Shown here piece by piece: positions 32,301 to 39,553 of a stretch of 64,000 nt of DNA. Position 1 is the stretch's first letter; each line of letters opens with the position of its first letter. The position numbers and the translations under genes were made by a program. The stretch spans positions 1,305,501 through 1,369,500 of the forward strand of contig NC_033560.1 of the NCBI RefSeq assembly GCF_001680005.1, given 5' to 3'. The notes beneath the pieces were generated by a model that was given only the letters and a program-made list of their open reading frames with translations, did no database searches and was not told the origin of the DNA. The stretch comes from Plasmodium coatneyi (taxonomy: Eukaryota; Apicomplexa; Aconoidasida; Haemosporida; Plasmodiidae).

Positions 32301-34159
32301 GATAAATTTTGGGCGGTGCAGAACCCATGGTTTAGGGGAAGTGGGTTCATGGTCCTGTTCGCATAATTTCCCATTGATGTGTAGACGATGGGGTTCATGG
32401 GGGCTGAGTCGTTTATGTCAATCTGCTGCGGGTGTGTGTGATCCTTCTTTCGTTGTTTCTCGTTGTGTGTCCCTTTCTTTGGAGGCAGCACGGGGGCATG
32501 CGGTTCGTTCATACTGAGCTGGTTGCTACCAAATGGGGTACTTCCCGAATGGTTTCGGTCTACCTTCTCGAAGCTCTCGTTAAACGCCCTTGCCTGTGGA
32601 GTTGAAGCAGAATCCATCGCCCCTTCCTCTTCCCCCTTGCTGCCTTTCCGTGTAACAATTTTCTTTGAGCCTTTTTTGGATCCCTTTTTGGGGTTACATT
32701 TTTTGTCCAAGTTATACTCAACCTGGGGGGGTCCACCTCCCATGGGAGATGACTCCTTTTCAAGCAGGTAGGGTGTTTCCTCCTCGGGAGACTGACCTAT
32801 TTCATTGTGTTCAGCTGAGTTGGTTAGCTGATCCGTATATTTAAGTCCTTCGTTTGTGTCCACCTCTTCAGTAGAATTTTTTTTTTTTTTCTTTTTTCTT
32901 TTTTTCTTTTTTTTTTTCCCTTTGGTATTCATAATTTCCTCGGATTTATTTACATCCGACGTGGGTGATATAGCATGCGCATTGGGGAGAGCCCTTTCGT
33001 ACGATGTGGGTTCCCTTGTGTGATCATCTGGCGTGTTCTTGGGATTACACGATTGGTTTGTTTCATCCCTGCTCAGTTGGGATGGTTCAGGTTGGTCACT
33101 TGGAAGGTTACTCAGGTTTTCCCTCCTGGTGGTGTCTTCAACATTCGAGGCGATGGAACGTTTGTTCTTCCTCCTCTTTTTGTTAGTCCCCCTTTTGTTC
33201 CCATTATTCTGTTCAGCTTCCCTACCTTCGTTCGTTCCTACTTGCATGTTTGCATCAGCCACAGTACCGAATTCAACTGTTCCTATGGAATCATTTGTGC
33301 TTTTAAAAACTGTGCCATTGTGATCCCGTTTTTTTTGGCTAGCTATAATCAAAGGGGTTGAAGTGGGTTCTCCCTCGGGTTGGGCAACAATAGTTTCCTT
33401 CCCCTGATAAGTCAACCTCTTTGCATTTTTTTTAGAAATGTGTTTATAATTTATTTGTGATGGAGATGCACTAGACGTGGACGACTCGCTAGATGCGTCA
33501 TCTATAGAGACGCGAGGTTGACTCGATTCATTTGGCATCGACCTAAGTGTGACATTATCAAACTTGGTACTCTCAAAAAGTTTCTCCTCCTTTGTGACTT
33601 CATATATGGGTGCTGATTGACTATCTAGATTGCCTACCTCTTGGCATTTACTCAAATGGGAATGCTTTTCCTCTCCCTTCGGTTTGCGTTTATTTGTCTG
33701 GTGACTCCCTGCATGCGCTTTGCTAGACATACTTGTTCCTGGAGCGGACACCACAATGTCATCCTTTCCATCTAGTGAGATGTTTTCCTTTTTTCGAGAG
33801 GGGTTCCTTTTGTGAGAGGGATTTTTACTTTTACTGTCGGTTGTGTTTACCGAGGGTAGGGGTAGTAGAATGGTTGTTTCAGCTTCACCACTTACACTTG
33901 GCAAAGCATTCGTTTTAGTATCATCCATAGGACGGTCACTACTGTTTGTAACATTTGGTGGGAAGATACTCTCAGGGGGTACTAACTGTTGGGTGTTCCG
34001 CTCTTTTCGACTTTGCATGCATTCTCCGTTCGTTAAGGTAGTGCTGTATTTATTACCATTCGTTTGTGATTCTTCCTCCTGGTTAACCTGCACGTAGCAG
34101 CTGGTGGAAAAGTTTGCTTGCGCTTCGTCCTCCCCCCCGTTAGCTGCTTCACTATCCAC
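23375..34159 (-). CDS. Giant nucleotidyltransferase (TUTase/non-canonical poly(A) polymerase type), main ORF
   Basis: A 3,594-aa uninterrupted frame. Its start at 34159 is probably not the true N-terminus: the ORF just upstream (34152..35498) overlaps it by 8 bp at a homopolymer. The catalytic core is near residues 1640-1900: helical KRTKRKIFSLLSKLIK, the Gly-Ser motif VGSSAYG (G1686, S1687), DLD of SDLDIVI (D1698, D1700), and a third carboxylate in CDVSVN (D1810). It is followed by RILKLLLKVRTLP...GGLPTILWMMLSV, typical of the Pol-beta-type Cid1/TRF4 enzymes that add U or A to RNA 3' ends. A PAP-associated-like segment (ALAPLFYSLMILFNELN, later GGVWDELLTLYDPIYSF) lies some 500-600 residues further on, split from the core by low complexity. 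The rest is Asn/Ser/Lys-rich, with several poly-Lys tracts and a terminal CxxC pair (about residues 3533 and 3583). From memory of synteny it may match the P. falciparum erythrocyte membrane-associated antigen locus. Confidence 0.8.
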   Translation of the reverse strand: MDSEAANGGEDEAQANFSTSCYVQVNQEEESQTNGNKYSTTLTNGECMQSRKERNTQQLVPPESIFPPNVTNSSDRPMDDTKTNALPSVSGEAETTILLPLPSVNTTDSKSKNPSHKRNPSRKKENISLDGKDDIVVSAPGTSMSSKAHAGSHQTNKRKPKGEEKHSHLSKCQEVGNLDSQSAPIYEVTKEEKLFESTKFDNVTLRSMPNESSQPRVSIDDASSESSTSSASPSQINYKHISKKNAKRLTYQGKETIVAQPEGEPTSTPLIIASQKKRDHNGTVFKSTNDSIGTVEFGTVADANMQVGTNEGREAEQNNGNKRGTNKKRRKNKRSIASNVEDTTRRENLSNLPSDQPEPSQLSRDETNQSCNPKNTPDDHTREPTSYERALPNAHAISPTSDVNKSEEIMNTKGKKKKKKRKKKKKKNSTEEVDTNEGLKYTDQLTNSAEHNEIGQSPEEETPYLLEKESSPMGGGPPQVEYNLDKKCNPKKGSKKGSKKIVTRKGSKGEEEGAMDSASTPQARAFNESFEKVDRNHSGSTPFGSNQLSMNEPHAPVLPPKKGTHNEKQRKKDHTHPQQIDINDSAPMNPIVYTSMGNYANRTMNPLPLNHGFCTAQNLSNVDRTKQYRCTSEDNFNEHDVLAQEEQSNVIGGDASFVNAPPRDGRSVHGGDNRSSERGDSPDRYNHNSQNEEDYSADVLSDNVSSFVSRDYANYVNYINYMNYLNRMNPISHANRLGRVNRALPQRIRRKGFLSRHLKWKYPSGSTTSYMEDLWRGENEGGVFNREPYFNHFKRGYANYMISGRGLAGMSGMSWLGGAQNFGNPNRISHMNNFINGQGSFFPGRQNEGRRNKPRRLLQQPCRPPNGNNPLPYGRQYRVKTFPSGGTDWNNYTDISSTIAAMNNEDVASVEASLITAADEVGGYAPSMHDNRRRITSSVPHRYDIGYNICTSVPSANKPCNKIGPSHNEYHYANTNGGQWEDAKGIHRPVKHDPFLCRDVSYLGGGYNLGVKTPWDVPPYNNHLVVPFNRMGIPPIGTIERGSHHSNNWSSHLGAKHVNVENNFPMGSNYPPGNKRMVVNAQGVNLPPVHPDRTPFHQTIQLNREKMTFLPTHKWDIYNKLRIRKKKKKKIFNDEQYTQQSIYHADRNTYFPNDINKFNAMYPLEYNPLVNTFAGSYGNPSSGFYHLPYGVIPPVGIPLRDFHSINGAPHFANLTNGGNFSNGDSLDENYGPSQHGTYQQGGNPHARYPYKGLPPDQPHMSQNGKPYPMIYPGETEKANKLDKNDPPKVGKKNSFTLLNGNRVEKDEICRRQSANDDQMENENKKNATYPNDQFVDVTAEWKKVPTGDDSRVLPIKGEDLSNSYEGVHNGGAAPVRLQKEKKKKKEKSAFSKTKQQNGDKTNNYNEMVRKYNELKKCSHENVSMDRNDEQDYTVEDATTMGAPFCLFTKIKQRSTKQPTKGEAVTMQGIENEKEEPHECLNYDVEGSYAYVPQNGQHLNDKKKKRKKKKKKKRQKNGEEVTHTTEKAHSGAPDHSNDAAQRGRNQSCVTLSHYDKFIASRNHLPLRNGRIRSLSLNLDDKPRIHLLPLLHGAIQRYKAIKVDPPPAVGIIPPTTLHRGDSANNAPRNALQADLFLLLRKTEELLIDLLKKVKPSKDIKRTKRKIFSLLSKLIKHLFTCDIKIYTVGSSAYGVDSKTSDLDIVIQANLYNPKYILRNIYNYIEQMKRNRERENDVATKQNEEEGKDNPAIDAGSKVQTDQYHLNIHEKLRRTGVTPLDPSECAFFDNVQLQLVDSARVPILTLRKNDIVCDVSVNTNNSLKHTEFFSSILKRFPNLKNVMRILKLLLKVRTLPSMKQGGLPTILWMMLSVCYCKLPMGGSSFCGSAEKYPFGRRDQGKTQRDGKQMETSTCTSAISPVSSVTNETGVLLPCVPHTSGDPSLEGHTDQLKGRDSSDELVCSLDGEKDELLNGGYYHDGGKNAMMEKQSIDCTPGSDEEDTKKKRYITGQKETARESPAHVQHEKGLNDGTTSPGWSTQMGELRGSSPYHHEGRCRKGKNSPQSNNPHKSHHYNRSSEGHLHTDQNQPMCGINDGERKDALPSGELKFKEEKMHIGVLSSSPSVCSSLVNSAFCGEPMEKDEKEEENKNKRVGKDETREEDQTASHFSSMSCHLVEEIFSHNEYEESSANSCCHHYAESCRHNCGSDGERGSECVSTFSMNCFDSSLTQSTKGQNQPTQQQKRKRNVLKIMHRNGKILSQFEPPMGITPNEEGKNEGPAKCVMNSQNGGRRDQPGESHHAISENHLMALAPLFYSLMILFNELNSRKKLTRTINIIDEEKCHLKNPDEINKRLLSSVCHGGVWDELLTLYDPIYSFNYERYISRTGGHAIAATPVHVGKPKEKTQTSPTKSTTGSHMYRENFRKDPHQINDIMCSMWSKKKAKSLTPDECRKSGSSSPAISSCSPREVHQINRKDQAKEETNAEHHLEKKNKITTESFLSMLTDVTSFRKMDVRKHSGKRESVSNGVVHSASVDRVNCGGHPYWEHPPWKDVKGPFVGDTVKTCGVTPPPKEIKMNGRITSGSSISTNSSSSGNSLQISHAREGDFLKSGKRTPHPDGKTNHTINEDIENEVDLAEEEDKTNPFLLHNAPQLDSHCDDAGGISPTRNSHEVVEQANQIFSPHPNCNTEMVKTFGGEYISNAFKGALRKGDRPSISENPPTRRREHYMNDEDVTTTTMDAVRLNGGRGSHFFTSSSNIAWGSLPHLDMRNTAVTSGSYFNDVHLSNSLTPSDTILHGMTDANFRIHDGALHMCSNEVNTSMSQHRCSVTSNKENTIRLKYNQNKHLTDNILEKNNKTGNRVEVRTTARNIIQTKRNIRTFEKKYEQNIDLAGKVSSATWLIYLYELKRASFFINYYLHHLHLFICFKKHFNGGGGRESNGIHVNHIPKHPCDAQTRITKNYEIFQKKQWLTIKINSRDELSNADKPSLQRREVLFPNATFPLLSQTEQPIILDKGSQLDLFKRESPQVGKKIHSDERVQTEENTTLSERIEKNNLDPTGQIILKCILENLKCCIHALFERTKGEIYVLPFRPQLGSSHLRRSSKEEIPSKGNHPNDGEREQRGGRFAIPTGESTEDSCNRNAKSNNHKEQSLDDPTDAENQYALVLIEGKLVFVKFVKICIDRNKFWDENFLCRRDIRTVIHAKALDVLFISNKAIKTDKKKKKKKKKNQDGRQIHPNSDTNGNENLAKQICTSSDTSDIDQMLLEDNSLDENERFSKRDPTLSDFPCAASEKVQNDAAAPGGGIKGEKPASKEPKGRTNDPSDGKNPYLVDNSKRTMKSWDYEKQKLKAKCSNFIYNSRNDYLGLLVEQNGGGRDRMVRRQASQPSQTGEPCAPLKPGDVFLINPCNFVTRVNVKTVYVPRRSLKDELADTICERAHLKESQMRNIFMLREMGQSLSGSTVPFEEAQQGDCQTDEQKEKQPEDDDVCCVRIIPRSEIMRYKELIRITRNSPFYHKKAKHISNNANPPLQQPVSVCNFCQTRGTFNVKTNHFTLSHVDTDVGQSITQLLRQLIHGKYVSAHRRGEDCHQCAQNLPTPN

Positions 34160-35498
34160 CTCGCTGCCGCCACTTTCCTTTTTTTTTTTTTTTTTTTTTT
34201 TTCCTTTTTTTCTTCTTCTTGAGGAAATCTTTTATGTCATTCAGAATGGGTAATTTCAGATGTATTTTGTGCTCCAACCTCTTTTGCTTTATTTTGGCTA
34301 GCTGGGAGTGCCCCCTGGAGTGTGTTGTCGGGGTGGCACTCCCTTCACAATTACTGTTTACGGTGACCTGGTTGGGGGGTTCCGAGTCTTCCCCATTTCG
34401 CTCATCATAGGGGTGGTGCGCAGCGTGAAGTGTGGGAAGTGTTCTACCTAACACAGTTGTGTCTTTTCCCTTTGGGAAATTGTGAACCGCCTGACGCATC
34501 GCACTTGGTTGATTGTTTTTGCTGCATGCATTTTCTTCATCGTGCAGAGACATCTGTTTCGGATGCAGCGTGTACGTTACGAGGGAAGTGGGATTTTCCT
34601 TCTGTGAACCCCTCGAGAAAGGGGTGACGGAAGTGAAGGTGGTTTCCACTACTTCAGCTTCTTTTTGCTTTTTATTTTGTGACATGCCTTTCCTGAACTC
34701 AAGACTGCTAAACTTGTTGAAGCAGTTTAGGTTGTACAGAATTTTGTTTACTTGGTTCACTTTTTTTTTGTAAATGCTGAGCTCCCTTCTTCGTTCCTCG
34801 GTTGGGTCGACTCGACGGGGGCGGTGGCATCGGTCGAGGTGGCTCCTGCCATGTCTGTTGTCGTCACCATCCTCACCGTCGCTGTCCTGATAGTCTTCAC
34901 TCTCGTCAGCGTCTTTCTCATCATCCCCGTTGATCGGACAGAAAGCGTGTGTACCTTCCACGTGTTCGTCCCGTTGCGCATCTACTTCAGATGCAGGGGG
35001 TCTCGACTTTCCTTTTCTCCTCTTCTGCTTGTTCTTAAGCTTCCCCGTTTCCTGGATACACCACGACACATGCTCTTTATCATCAATGACGTAGTTTTGA
35101 ACATGTTGTGGTTCCGTGGAGTGGGTCACCACATCGATTGTTTTTTTTGCTTGTTTATTATGCTTCTTCGAATTGGTCCGAACGGTGCGCTCCTTCTGGT
35201 TCATTCCACTTGGTGTGCAATTGGTTGCCTCTTCGTCGACCGGATAAACTTCCGACGTATGTGCATCCTTTTCCTTGTGAGTGGAGGAACCTGAAGAATT
35301 TCTTTTAGTGTCTCTTCTCAGCACACACTTGAGAACGCGTCGGTGGCTGTGCGTGTGTGCATTCTGTCGCGATTCGCGTTGACGCCTTTGGGGTGTTCCT
35401 CCACTGGGTGTGTTGCTACCGCTATCCCCGCTCTCGACGGAGCGTAGGTCCCCCTCTACGCTGTCCATTATTAAATTAAAGTCTGTGTTCTCTCTCAT
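34152..35498 (-). CDS. N-terminal part of the giant nucleotidyltransferase, separated by a frameshift
   Basis: A 448-aa open frame starting MRENTDFNLIMDSVEG. Composition is like the downstream ORF: low-complexity, Asn/Ser/Glu/His-rich, with a DGEDGDD patch and a conserved-looking stretch ELSIYKKKVNQVNKILYNLNCFNKF (given here as a landmark; about residues 238-262) and KIHLKLPILNDIKDFL near the end. It then enters a poly-Lys run coded by A24 (34179-34202) and stops after GKWRQRGG at 34152, while the giant ORF begins at 34159 in the next frame. Gain or loss of one or two bases in the homopolymer would join them into about 4,040 aa. I read this as one gene with either a sequencing length error or a true frameshift. 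No independent promoter spacing exists between the two, which argues against separate genes. Confidence 0.65.
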   Translation of the reverse strand: MRENTDFNLIMDSVEGDLRSVESGDSGSNTPSGGTPQRRQRESRQNAHTHSHRRVLKCVLRRDTKRNSSGSSTHKEKDAHTSEVYPVDEEATNCTPSGMNQKERTVRTNSKKHNKQAKKTIDVVTHSTEPQHVQNYVIDDKEHVSWCIQETGKLKNKQKRRKGKSRPPASEVDAQRDEHVEGTHAFCPINGDDEKDADESEDYQDSDGEDGDDNRHGRSHLDRCHRPRRVDPTEERRRELSIYKKKVNQVNKILYNLNCFNKFSSLEFRKGMSQNKKQKEAEVVETTFTSVTPFSRGSQKENPTSLVTYTLHPKQMSLHDEENACSKNNQPSAMRQAVHNFPKGKDTTVLGRTLPTLHAAHHPYDERNGEDSEPPNQVTVNSNCEGSATPTTHSRGHSQLAKIKQKRLEHKIHLKLPILNDIKDFLKKKKKRKKKKKKKKGKWRQRGG

Positions 35499-36979
35499 AC
35501 GAGTGGTTAAAAAGGATGGGGGTCAAAAAAAGGGGTTTGTATCAACGAAGGTTGAGACTGAACCATTCATTTTTTTTTTTTTTGCTCTTCTTCTTCTCCG
35601 AGGGGTCACTAGCTGATCTCTGTGCAGAACAATTCCCCTTCGAGGTCAGTTGGTTTCCCCCGTTTCTTTTTTTTTAACTTTATATGGTTATCTGTTTTTT
35701 TATTTTTTCATTTTTAACCCTTCCCTTTTGGCTTAATGCGGTGTAAAATTGATGAGGTCCTTTGGAAGAGGGTTCATGTAGAAGCGTTTCATATGATCTT
35801 CCCATTTGGGGGTGGGTAGATTTCTCTGGAAGGAATATCGTGGGAAGGCATCACTTGTGCAGCATGACCTTCACAAGTACCCATGTCAGTGTCATTCTTC
35901 CGTCGATTGGGCACGGAGTTCCTTTGGGGGGCCGCCCGGTTGGTGGAGAACCTGGTTGGGTGCGTCTTGCGCGGTGCCTGCGTGATTCCGTTGTCACTTT
36001 TCCCGTTGCTCCTTCCTTCCCAAAGTGAAATATGCTTAACGATTTCACGAAATGAAATGGGCCATTCTTCCAATTGGGGGCATCAAACCTCCAACAGTAC
36101 GATTTTGATGCTTCATCAGTTTTTTTTATTCCATTTTTTTATATTTTTTTTTTTTTTTTTTTTGCAACTTGTTCCCGTTACTTTGCTAACTTTAAATTTG
36201 TTGCTTGTGTCGGACTTTAATTCCGTCGCAGTGGCTCAGCGTTGCAGTCACAGTGAGTGGGGGATATGACGTCGCCCCGCGGCATCTTTTTACCCTTCGC
36301 CGCATTTATGTGCGTAGCCCCTGAGTACCTCAGAGCGGTAGTTTTTTTTTTTTTTTTTTTTTTTTTTCGCACCCCCGATTTGTTTGTACACGTTATTTTT
36401 ATGTTAAAAAATTTTTCCTTCTTTTTTGGGATCATCTCTTAGGGGGTGATCGTAAAAAACGGGTTTTCTTTCCTATGGGGAAAACTTCGACGGTCACTTT
36501 TTTTCTTCTTTTAAAGAGGAGGCCCTACTTTGGTACCTATATGTGCGCTCGTGGGTGGGGGGAAGAAGCGCGTACAGGGGAATACACGGGGATACACAAG
36601 AATACCTACCGGAACGTATAAATAGGTACCGTCGGCGTGTAGAAGGTACACAGGAGTGATAATTCGTCCGGGAAACGAGTACATCGCTCCTGCCTGTGGG
36701 GCCATGGAAGAGGGAGACAAAGAAATGAGGGAGGGAGTTGCGAGCCGAAGAAGGGTAAATAAGAAAAATAGGAAAAATTGGTACATTGTAAATTTACCCC
36801 CCGTATACGTAAGGAAATAAAAGAAATATATGTAAGTGTATACAAGCCCATGTATTTGCGAATTGCACAGGTAAGCCGTGCTTGCGACTTCACACAAGTA
36901 TACCACAAGAAATAGATCAGATTTAAAGCATCCCGTTACATTTTTCACAATCGCCCAAATTATATGTTACCCCCCTTAA

Positions 36980-37110
36980 TTTTTCATATTTGGACTTTTG
37001 CAACTATTGAATTTCAATGCATTTTGTGCGCAACTCCCTTAAAAAATTTTATATTTGGACATTTGCAACTATAGAATTTCGATTCCACTTTTTTTGTGCG
37101 GAACTTTTGG
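36980..37110. repeat. Two-copy 65-bp direct repeat at the island's left edge
   Basis: The phrase ATTTGGAC(T/A)TTTGCAACTA followed by T(T/A)GAATTTC recurs at 36988 and 37053, 65 bp apart. TTTTGTGCG(C/G)(C/A)AACT follows both copies. A few substitutions separate the copies. Confidence 0.75.
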
Positions 37111-37569
37111 ACGATCCTATTTTCAATAGGGAGTTTTGAGTAAGCACAGTTCCATGCTACTTGTGATGAGTTCAGAGATGTGCACGCCTTCGAACTGTTC
37201 TAATATTGTTTTTTTCCATTTTCGCAACTCACAAAATTTTATTACACCGTGGAAATATGGAAATTGATCACACCGTGTGCGAGGTTCAAAATTTTACGGT
37301 AAGAAATAAAACTATTCAGTATTCTCATTTGTGCACATTTTTATTGTTTCCGCTGCGGATATTAAGTCGTACCCTTTATGTACTTTATTTTTTTATGACA
37401 TTTTCCAGTATATATGTAGAATTGAATTTAGTACTCTTCCACCAAAGATATAACTTTGGTAGTGTGTGCTTATTTTTTTTTTTTGCGCCGCTGCACATAC
37501 ACATCACATGCATTAAGCGCGAAAGGTTCGTTCCGCCTTTAAACCTATCACGTGTGAGCAGTAAAAACA

Positions 37570-37840
37570 GAATAGAACGGAAAAAAAAAAAAAAAATGAA
37601 AAAAAAGACAAGGAAGGAAAAAAAAAAAAAGAAAAGAAGAGGAAAAATGAAGAAAAAGGAAAGGAATGAAAAGAAAAAATGAAAAACGAATGGAAGAAAA
37701 AGGAATGGAGGAAAAAAGGAAAAAAAAAAAAGTCTCTTCTTTTTTTTTTTCCAACACTGCATATAAGCTTTATGATGGTTATTTATGCGTCCCCCTCTAG
37801 GGGGAAGGGGGCACACACTCATTCAACATTCCAAATGAGT
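37570..37840. repeat. Left arm of an inverted repeat shared by two pir 3' flanks
   Basis: The purine tract, AAAAAAGTCTCTTCTTTTTT, ATATAAGCTTTATGATGGTTATTTATGCG (landmark 37762-37790) and the CCCCCTCTAGGGGGAAGGGGG palindrome-like block are present here. They reappear in reverse complement at about 42765-43020. Each arm lies just downstream of a pir gene, so the repeat reflects duplicated 3' ends in opposite orientation. Confidence 0.85.
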
Positions 37841-37877
37841 GCTACATTCCACAATATGTTACACAGTGACGATGTTG

Positions 37878-39553
37878 CTATATGCGACCGTAACCTACAT
37901 TCATTCTTTGGTGATGACCTGTTGTAGTATTATTATTTGCACTTGTTCCTGTTCCTGCCCTTCCTGTTCTTTCATTCATGGTGGTAGATGGTCTTGTGTT
38001 TACAGAGGAACGTACTGTGGAATTTTCTCCTGATAAATCACATATTGTGGAACCAATGGTTGATGCACCTTCTGTTGTTGTGTATTCCGTAAATGCATCA
38101 AAGGTGCTCTCAGTGGACCTTCTCTTCCTTTTGTTGCTTTTTCTTCCTCCGTTATGTCCAAAATGGTTACCAAACCAAGAAGACCATGGTTTATACTGAT
38201 AGAAAGGAAAGTTTATAGGGTTTGGGGTGTTAGAACGGAAGGTTGTTAGGGGTGGTAGGTGGAAGGTAGGTTGTTAGGTGCTAGGGTGGTTGGTGGGTGG
38301 AGGGAAGATGGAAGGTTGTGTTAGGTGGTGATAGGTGGAAGGTAGGTTGTAAGGGTGGTGGTAGGTAGGTTGTAAGGGTGGTGGTAGGTAGGTTGTAAGG
38401 GTGGTGGTAGGTAGGTTGTAAGGGTGGTGGTAGGTAGGTTGTAAGGGTGGTGGTAGGTAGGTTGTAAGGGTGGTGGTTGGTGGGTTGTTAGGGGTGGTAG
38501 GGAGGTTGTTAGGTGGTAGGAATGTTGTTAGGTGGCTGGTGGGTTGTTAGGGGTGTATATTAGTTATACTGTTAATAATTTAGTTTTTATTTTAATTTTG
38601 TACTATTACTTACTTTATATAGGAGGAAAGGGGCAACAGTTAGTCCTAAGGTGCCAAAGATGGAAGAAATACTTGCTGTGGTGGTGACCTTGGGGAGTGC
38701 GGCCTGTAATTCTGCGTTTGCAACTGAATATTCCGTATTTTTTTTATCTGCAGTTGTCCATGCGGCATGTTCATCACAGTACAATTCTAACAATTTCAAC
38801 GTATCGCAGTGTGCCCTGTACTTACTATTGAAGTCGTCACAATAGGAATCACTTGAATTTAATAGCGTTACCATGCAACCTTCACCCACTTTTCTACATG
38901 CTTCAAGAACTTCCTTGCGGTAAGTAGACCATTCGTCCTTACAGTTGGGCGTACCCATCAGTATACCACCATCCATGGTACGGTAATCGTAAGAATATTC
39001 ATGTACTTTTTTTCTCTGAAGGAGAAGTTTTTTGTCAATGTTTTCAGTGCAAATAACCTCATAACTTTTACCTTTATACTCATTCTTCATATTTAAGCAG
39101 AGGGACTTCATGGAAAACTCCATTTTGCTGTCGAAAGCACCACCGTTCAGTTTGTCCAACACTTTCTGCCATATCCAATAGTATAAGAAATTATAACGTT
39201 CATTATAGGGGTCATCTGCTACACTCATTGTAGATGCCTTATTGCAGGCACCACAAATTTCTTTCTTGAAATCATCACCATAAGATAACGTCTTTAAAGC
39301 TCCATCTACGCTATTCTCGCATGTACCTGCACATTTTCCCTTAGTAGCCGAATCGAATACATCATAGAACTTCTTCTTCGAAGGTAATTGATTCAAATCT
39401 GGTCCCTACAAGTGTAGTTAATATAGCATATATATATATGTACACTCCTTTATATTCATTATATTATGTACATGGAAGTTTGCTGTACTATGTGCATATG
39501 CATGTACCCTCATATGGAAGGAAACATATAATAATCCGTAGTACCTTTGTCAT
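37878..39553 (-). CDS. PIR family protein (vir/kir/cyir-type), gene 1
   Basis: Model: complement(join(37878..38195, 38614..39405, 39545..39553)), 372 aa, all junctions phase 0. Exon 1 encodes only MTK. Exon 2 is the cysteine-rich ectodomain starting GPDLNQLPSKKKFYDVFDS (landmark), with helices around NFLYYWIWQKVLDKL, a CRKVGEGC region and a TM-like end ISSIFGTLGLTVAPFLLYK. Exon 3 encodes the cytoplasmic tail beginning YKPWSSWFGNH, basic then Ser/Thr-rich, ending VGYGRI. This three-exon structure and the late TM are diagnostic of the Plasmodium pir superfamily, variant proteins exported to or displayed at the infected red-cell surface, with roles in host interaction and chronic infection. There is no classical signal peptide, as usual for PIRs. 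It is head-to-head with gene 2. No break is seen, so it looks intact. Confidence 0.88.
38196..38613. repeat. G-rich tandem repeats in the pir gene 1 TM-tail intron
   Basis: The 418-bp intron is filled with GGTGGTAGG/GGTTGTTAGG-type units on the + strand. Between about 38347 and 38475 a 23-bp unit (TAAGGGTGGTGGTAGGTAGGTTG) is repeated about five to six times almost perfectly. On the coding strand this is C/A-rich. Confidence 0.9.

Larger units (their letters stand above)
35499..37877. other. Upstream region of the giant gene and left edge of the accessory island
   Basis: It contains poly-T runs near 35568, 36150 and 36344 and a 65-bp duplication at about 36980-37110. From about 36.9 kb onward the DNA becomes clearly more AT-rich. 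A purine-rich tract (37580-37735) then mirrors a pyrimidine tract at 42855-43020. ORFs here are translated homopolymers; no gene is supported. Confidence 0.55.

Noticed and set aside
37206..37682. 158-aa plus-strand ORF with a lysine-rich end
   Set aside because: The end is the translated purine tract; the rest lacks structure, start context and splice partners.
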